Below are positions 1 to 64,000 of a stretch of DNA of 64,000 nucleotides, one piece after another (the first letter of the stretch is position 1; each line of letters opens with the position of its first letter). Made by a program: the position numbers and the translations under genes. The notes beneath the pieces are model-generated. The model was not told the origin of the DNA. It worked only from the letters and a program-made list of their open reading frames with translations, and made no database searches. This DNA comes from Oegoconia quadripuncta (lineage: Eukaryota; Arthropoda; Insecta; Lepidoptera; Autostichidae): NCBI GenBank assembly GCA_949316235.1, contig OX438754.1, forward strand, positions 6,495,501 through 6,559,500, given 5' to 3'.

Positions 1-68
1 GTGTAGTGGGTGCGCCTGCCTGCGAAAACGAAGATTGCGGGTTCGAACCCCTCTAGTGTGTGAATATA
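1..68 (+). repeat. tRNA-derived SINE head (SINE-B type), cut by window edge
   Basis: The segment opens with gtgtagtggg, the box-A-side sequence of the SINE copies at 33722 and 44443. It then carries a box B-like stretch, gcgggttcgaacccc. The body seen in the other copies is not present after it, so this is a head fragment. It is not a functional tRNA gene, because no cloverleaf can be drawn. Confidence 0.45.
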
Positions 69-74
69 AGAAGA

Positions 75-215
75 AATATTTATCACTTGTGTTACCGTGT
101 AGTGAATTCGGGAACTACTCTCTTTATCGGGATAAAATGTATCCTATGGCATATCCTTTTCATCCAAATTCGTTAATTCGTATTTATCTGTTAGACTAGC
201 CATTCTATCGAATCA
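75..215 (+). repeat. Dispersed repeat fragment, shared with 25480-25738
   Basis: The run ggaactactctctttatcgg, followed by ataaaatgtatcctatg and a segment ending near aattcgttaattcg, reappears with few differences at 25566-25665. That wording is common in lepidopteran repeats. The transposon class cannot be told from this piece. Confidence 0.5.
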
Positions 216-294
216 AACGCGTCGAGTTGAAAAGGTATCGCGACGAGATTCCACTCGCGTCGATGGTGTACCGACTGCAAGGGGAGGCCCTAGT

Positions 295-474
295 ATGATC
301 CTGGTTGTGTTACAGGCACTGACCGCGCGCGGTGCAACGGGGAAGGCTCGGGCTCGCGCTCGCGCTCCCACTCCCTCAGCAGGTGAGGGCGCCGCCCGCG
401 GCCCACGCCCAGCGCTGGGCGAGCGAGATAGTCAATTGAGGCGCGCCCCGGCCGCAGCCTCATCGGACGTGTAA
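295..474 (+). CDS. Possible terminal exon or small ORF of a plus-strand neighbour
   Basis: An ORF of 59 codons runs from ATG at 295 to TAA at 472-474. It is markedly GC-rich, unlike its surroundings, and rich in Ala, Arg and Pro. A plausible splice acceptor (ttgtgttacag) ends at 315, so the segment could be a terminal exon starting at 316. The frame is also open for some distance upstream of the ATG. AATAAA polyadenylation signals follow at 705-710 and 726-731. No domain is recognised. It may equally be a chance open frame in a GC-rich patch, or part of a CpG-rich control region. Confidence 0.25.
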   Translation: MILVVLQALTARGATGKARARARAPTPSAGEGAARGPRPALGERDSQLRRAPAAASSDV

Positions 475-1967
475 ACTTGTACAGTTGTAATGAAGTGATA
501 AGTGATAATTATTTTGTCGAACATTGTAATCTAGGTAATACTTTGTTGTGAATCGGTACTTCTCAATTGTATTTATAAATAACTATTATTCGAAATACTG
601 AGCTTGAAATCTTTTATTTTATATATATCCTCGCCGTTGCATACGTTCGCGGGTTTTGGTTTGGTGTAAATATATCCAGTGGAAATAGATTCCGTGGCCA
701 TTGAAATAAAACTGTAGGTATGTTCAATAAATTTATTTCAAAATTTACATATAAATAGTTACCTTAGGTATGAAAATTTGTATAGATTTATAAATCTTAT
801 TAACAATAATTTGAGAGGAACTAAATGTTAATATCGATGGAAATAGTTTCGTTGTGAACCCTTATTGTGATGAATTAAATCATAAATAAATGTAGCAGTT
901 CGTTAAAATAAACTTCCTTAACTTATCCAACAATAAATAATATAAAGAACCAGCTATTTTGGAATTTTAAGTACAATCTAATTAAGTTCATAACATTTTT
1001 ACAATGATTATTCACACATTTACAATCGTTTGGAATGATAAGTATACTTGTTTACCGTGTGCAGCTAGCTGGCAAGCATCTAAATGCTTAGATTAAAATG
1101 AGCACGCCAACTTTCAACAATAAATAAACACTTGTCAATAGAACAGAACGGTGTCATAGATTCTCAATTTTTCTAAATAAAAAAATATCACCTGTCCGCT
1201 GCAAACGCTTGAGATTTGTCATTTTGTCTATACTCGCAAACAAAAATCATCTAATTACACCTAAACAAAAGACTACCAACCTTACAAGTTACAGAAAATG
1301 TTTAAATAGGTCACAGAATAAGGAATAACCAGTTATACATTATTCAAGCCGCAAGGGTGCCAGCAGGCAGAACTTCTCATGTAATGAATGACACATACGA
1401 AAATTGATTGTAGTAGACTGATACATCACCAAATCTATTTACAGACACCAGATATCTAAATCTGGACGCCCCCTACCGCGGCACATCAGAACAACGTTTA
1501 AAATAGAACACTCTACAATTCAAGCTAATAAAAGTGTTCCCACTTTTGTTGCGATAAGCCCGGATTTCTATAACTCATTTACTGTTCTAGAAATATAATC
1601 AACGATTGAACTACACACACTTGTCTCACTAAACTAGGGAAGATAGAGTTTTATATAATTCAAAACCTCCCGAGCAAATCGTTTCCCTACGCTATTTACA
1701 TCATACATAATTTCTATCGTGAATTTATTATCTGCATAGGTATTAAGATGAAATATTAATTTTTTGCTCGAGAGTATACATTTCAAACTGGCTGCGCAAC
1801 GCAGACGCTTAAAAATAGCAATTCAATATGAATCTTATTTATCAGCACAGCGTTCGAATGCGCCACGCTGCGTTGCTATGTGCGCGAGTCGAGCAGCGGA
1901 TACGAATTGAAGCTTCGTATACCTTGATCTGTGACCGTTTATGACTAAAGTATTGCATAACAACCAT
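475..1967. other. AT-rich stretch with no recognised gene
   Basis: No coding region or repeat is identified. If 316-474 is a real exon, the first ~260 bases would be its 3' UTR, ending near the AATAAA signals at 705 and 726. The rest is AT-rich intergenic sequence downstream of Men. Confidence 0.4.
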
Positions 1968-2320
1968 AGTCCAGTAAGGATACACTTTTGACTTCCTATA
2001 TCATAAAAGCCGTGATTTTATGCATATGTATAGAGCAGCCGTCAGTGATAAACACATTTTCTAATCGGTAGCTTGCTTTAGATATAGTAATAAAATTAAA
2101 ATTAGATTATCACTGAATTTCATTGCGTCGGAGAGTATACTTAACTCCTGTAACTATTTTCAAAAAAATCGATCAATAATTGGGTAATTATCACGACTAG
2201 TTGTAGTTTTTAGAAAATATACAAGTAGCCATAGGAGATATCAGCATCTTGTACAACGAAATGAAGTTCACTGTGGTGACTTTAATATTGTAGGTTTTAT
2301 AATTAAACACACCTAAAGCA
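1968..2320 (-). repeat. Dispersed repeat family R, copy 1 (inverted)
   Basis: This is the reverse complement of segments at 43290-43665 and 49580-49946. The shared marks are gtccagtaaggatacactttt at the low-coordinate end, a central run matching tagcttgctttagatatagt, and a GATATC-containing stretch near 2238. The three copies differ by small indels. The class is unknown. Confidence 0.55.
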
Positions 2321-2343
2321 AGCTACAGAATTAGACAACATTA

Positions 2344-2349
2344 TTTATT
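2344..2349 (-). terminator. Men: Likely polyadenylation signal of Men
   Basis: The minus strand reads AATAAA about 126 nt past the Men stop codon at 2475-2477. It is the first canonical signal found downstream, which would give a short 3' UTR. Other AT-rich hexamers lie further on, so alternative ends are possible. Confidence 0.5.
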
Positions 2350-2474
2350 CTATTACTGATGGGCACTATCCTTCTACAAAAAAATCAGGAGCTAAGATGA
2401 TAGGAAGTTACCCCACAAAAATGTTTACTGGACTACCAAGCGGTGGCAGCGTCAAGCTATCGTGGTCGTGGTGG

Positions 2475-62174
<59,700 letters not shown>

Positions 62175-62376
62175 TATATTTGGCCACTACTGTTTACGGA
62201 CACACTTCCTATCACTACTAAGATCTTTACACGACAAAACGCGTCTAATTCATTCAACCACCCGGTACTGTATCAAGCACCACCTCGGACGTTGACGACC
62301 ATGACTTTCCCTCGTCAATGCCCCACCGTCATTTCCTTCTCTACCTTACCTACACCTTTAATCTTACGAATACTGA
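62175..62376 (-). promoter_or_regulatory. Candidate 5' leader and initiator of long Men transcript
   Basis: The minus strand has ATTCAGTATTCG, an arthropod-type TCAGT initiator, at 62376-62372. Between it and the Men ATG lie three short upstream ORFs: five codons, ten codons (from ATGGTCGTC near 62290) and two codons, before their stops. No TATA box stands at the usual distance with confidence. Confidence 0.3.
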
Positions 62377-63090
62377 ATAAAAGTTTCACAATAATTTTAA
62401 ATGCATTTTCCGATAAAGATGGTGTATACTATTTGGCACTAGATGGCGCGGTGTTCTTTTAATTTTAAATATTTTTTTATTCCATAAGGGACATAATGCT
62501 TCATTTAATATGTTTATCCAGATTGAGATTTTTAGATACGGGCAGGTATGGCGAAATCTGAAATGATGAGAAGAAAGAGAAAATTGGTCAAAGAAGGTCA
62601 CTCTCACGAAATCAACTTTTTTTTTTAATTTAGATTTCAGATAATATGCCAAGGAGTAGACTATGAAAGAAGAAGTAGAATATTGTATGATGATGAAACG
62701 GGGCAAAGCATAGTTCACTATGGATATAAATAAATACCATGACTTGGATGTAGGTACAGATGGGTAATTTTCCGATTGTTTTCATAACGCGGAAAATTCA
62801 ATTATATTTCTTTACATAAAATAAGGCAGGCCTTTGTCCAGCAGTGGGACAACAGAGGCTATTAAAAAAAAGATAATTCGGTCGATCAACGTTAAAAGAC
62901 AGTCAAAAATATATTAATCCTTGGGGTTAGATGGTGGCCTGCCATGTCCATTACGATATATTCTGGGTATGAAAATGTTTATGCAAGATGGGTGCCGCGT
63001 TTACTAACATTTGACCAATCACGAATCGCGTAACTAGGTACTTCTGAGGAATGTTTAGCTATTTAGGGCCGCAACCCGGGTGAATGCAAA
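62377..63090. other. Upstream region of Men, with a LINE tail
   Basis: 62822-62872 (ggcaggcctttgtccagcag, then tgggacaacagaggctatt and an A-rich end) is a LINE 3' tail. The open frame 62386-62718 (minus) shows no protein pattern. Otherwise nothing. Confidence 0.45.
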
Positions 63091-63091
63091 A

Positions 63092-63149
63092 TATAAAAAA
63101 ACTCGTTCAGTCGAGATGTGTACAGCATAGTATCTCGCTTATCTTCAGT
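63092..63149 (+). promoter_or_regulatory. Possible plus-strand promoter
   Basis: TATAAAA (63092-63098) is followed by gttcagtcgag (TCAGT at 63107) and again cttcagtcgac (TCAGT at 63145). Spacing is not ideal for either. It would fire away from Men, ~0.75 kb from the Men leader. Confidence 0.3.
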
Positions 63150-63175
63150 CGACGGTCTGCCAAAACAGTATTATC

Positions 63176-63283
63176 ATGGATTTTATTAACCAAACCCTCG
63201 GTGGTGAACTCGATCGGCCTTCCTGGGCGCTCGATGTCATTGGTGTGTCCTATTCAATGAGCAGGCTCATAATCCACGTATAA
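63176..63283 (+). CDS. Possible 35-codon first exon or small ORF
   Basis: ATG at 63176 follows the candidate promoter and reads MDFINQTLGGELDRPSWALD before TAA at 63281. It is GC-richer than its flanks in the middle. A GTGTGT at 63242-63247 could act as a weak donor. The product is unrecognised. Confidence 0.2.
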   Translation: MDFINQTLGGELDRPSWALDVIGVSYSMSRLIIHV

Positions 63284-64000
63284 TTATTCCAAAGCTTTCT
63301 ATCTAGGATGTTCCTTACCTATATAACAAAAACAATTATGCAAAAAGTTTTTATTCAACCATAAAGTCACGGACTTATCATACCACCTGGGTAAAACTGC
63401 AAGCAAAACCTATGATCTTACAGTTAGGTGAGTATCTACCAGATTTAAACTTATCACTTGAACATTGTTCTAACGCAATTAAGAATGTAAGTATGTATGT
63501 TTATGTATGTGTAAGTATCAAAAAATCTGTAGTTTGTATCTTGGATCAAGCAAAGTAGTGAAAATAATTTATTCTGTTCCAAATTTTTCAAGCCATAGTC
63601 TCCATTACCGTTAATTGCTCGTTTTAGTTGTTGTCTGCAGACATTTTTTCAGATCTGTTTCCAGTGTTTTGATGATGGTTAGTGCTTGGTGCACAAGCTT
63701 GAGCAAACCGAGTGGTGGCGAAATAGCCCGACGACCTCCGAAAGACAAGTCTAATCGGCAAATATCGTAGTCAGTCCATCTCTAATATTGTTACCTCAAA
63801 AAACACGGCTGTAAGAGCTTGGAACCCTTTGCCTGTCCTGACAAGACAAGCTATAAAACAATCAAAAATTTAGACTTTTCAAAAGTTAGGTTATTTCGTA
63901 GTAAACGTAAAAGAAATTGATAGGGAAACAAACTACAACCAGTAATATTTTCTAGTATTTATGTTTTCTTTATAGCTCATACTAACAACAATGAAAGCAG
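63284..64000. other. Window end, nothing firm
   Basis: AT-rich. 63660-63860 is somewhat GC-richer and reads partly like a LINE-derived segment, but no domain can be named. Confidence 0.4.

Noticed and set aside
62386..62718. 110-codon minus-strand open frame just upstream of Men exon 1
   Set aside because: It is not in frame with Men, is rich in Lys/Phe/Ile as in AT-rich DNA, and has no known domain.

Overview
The window is nuclear DNA of an arthropod, almost certainly a moth or butterfly. It is AT-rich, carries one split gene with compact GC-rich exons and very long introns, and is packed with tRNA-derived SINEs, LINE 3' tails, mariner-type and Harbinger-type DNA transposons and MITEs of the kinds typical of Lepidoptera.

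The one gene I can reconstruct end to end is a cytosolic-type NADP-dependent malic enzyme (Men) on the minus strand. Its coding exons run from 62174 down to 2475. The long form has 12 coding exons, all with GT-AG junctions, whose lengths sum to 1896 nt (631 codons plus stop) with phase agreement at every junction. Metal-binding, catalytic and dinucleotide-binding residues are intact. A second first exon at 21839-21916, inside the 25-kb intron 2, opens with its own ATG and splices in phase to exon 3, giving a predicted 571-residue short form. The long form alone starts with an N-myristoylation-type sequence and a Pro/Ala/Ser-rich leader.

Layout: 1-2.4 kb holds repeats, a doubtful terminal exon of a plus-strand neighbour and the Men 3' end. 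2.5-14.3 kb holds ten Men exons with short introns. 14.3-39.6 kb is intron 2, with an inverted SINE duplication, a pair of perfect CRE palindromes, the alternative Men exon, and a dead mariner split by an internally deleted Harbinger element. 39.6-39.84 kb is exon 2. 39.84-62.13 kb is intron 1, with MITEs, SINEs, a second CWG-target Harbinger-like MITE, a 1.4-kb GC-rich retroelement and an apparently intact mariner with 268-bp terminal repeats. 62.1-64 kb holds exon 1, its 5' leader and possible divergent promoter signals.

The most unusual object is the GC-rich retroelement at 50983-52412. It has a 12-bp target-site duplication and a poly(A) tail. Its first ~157 nt can be drawn as an HDV-like self-cleaving ribozyme whose predicted cleavage site is exactly the element's 5' end, with an extra structured insertion in loop L3. 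Coordinates and pairings were worked out by eye, with no alignment or folding software.
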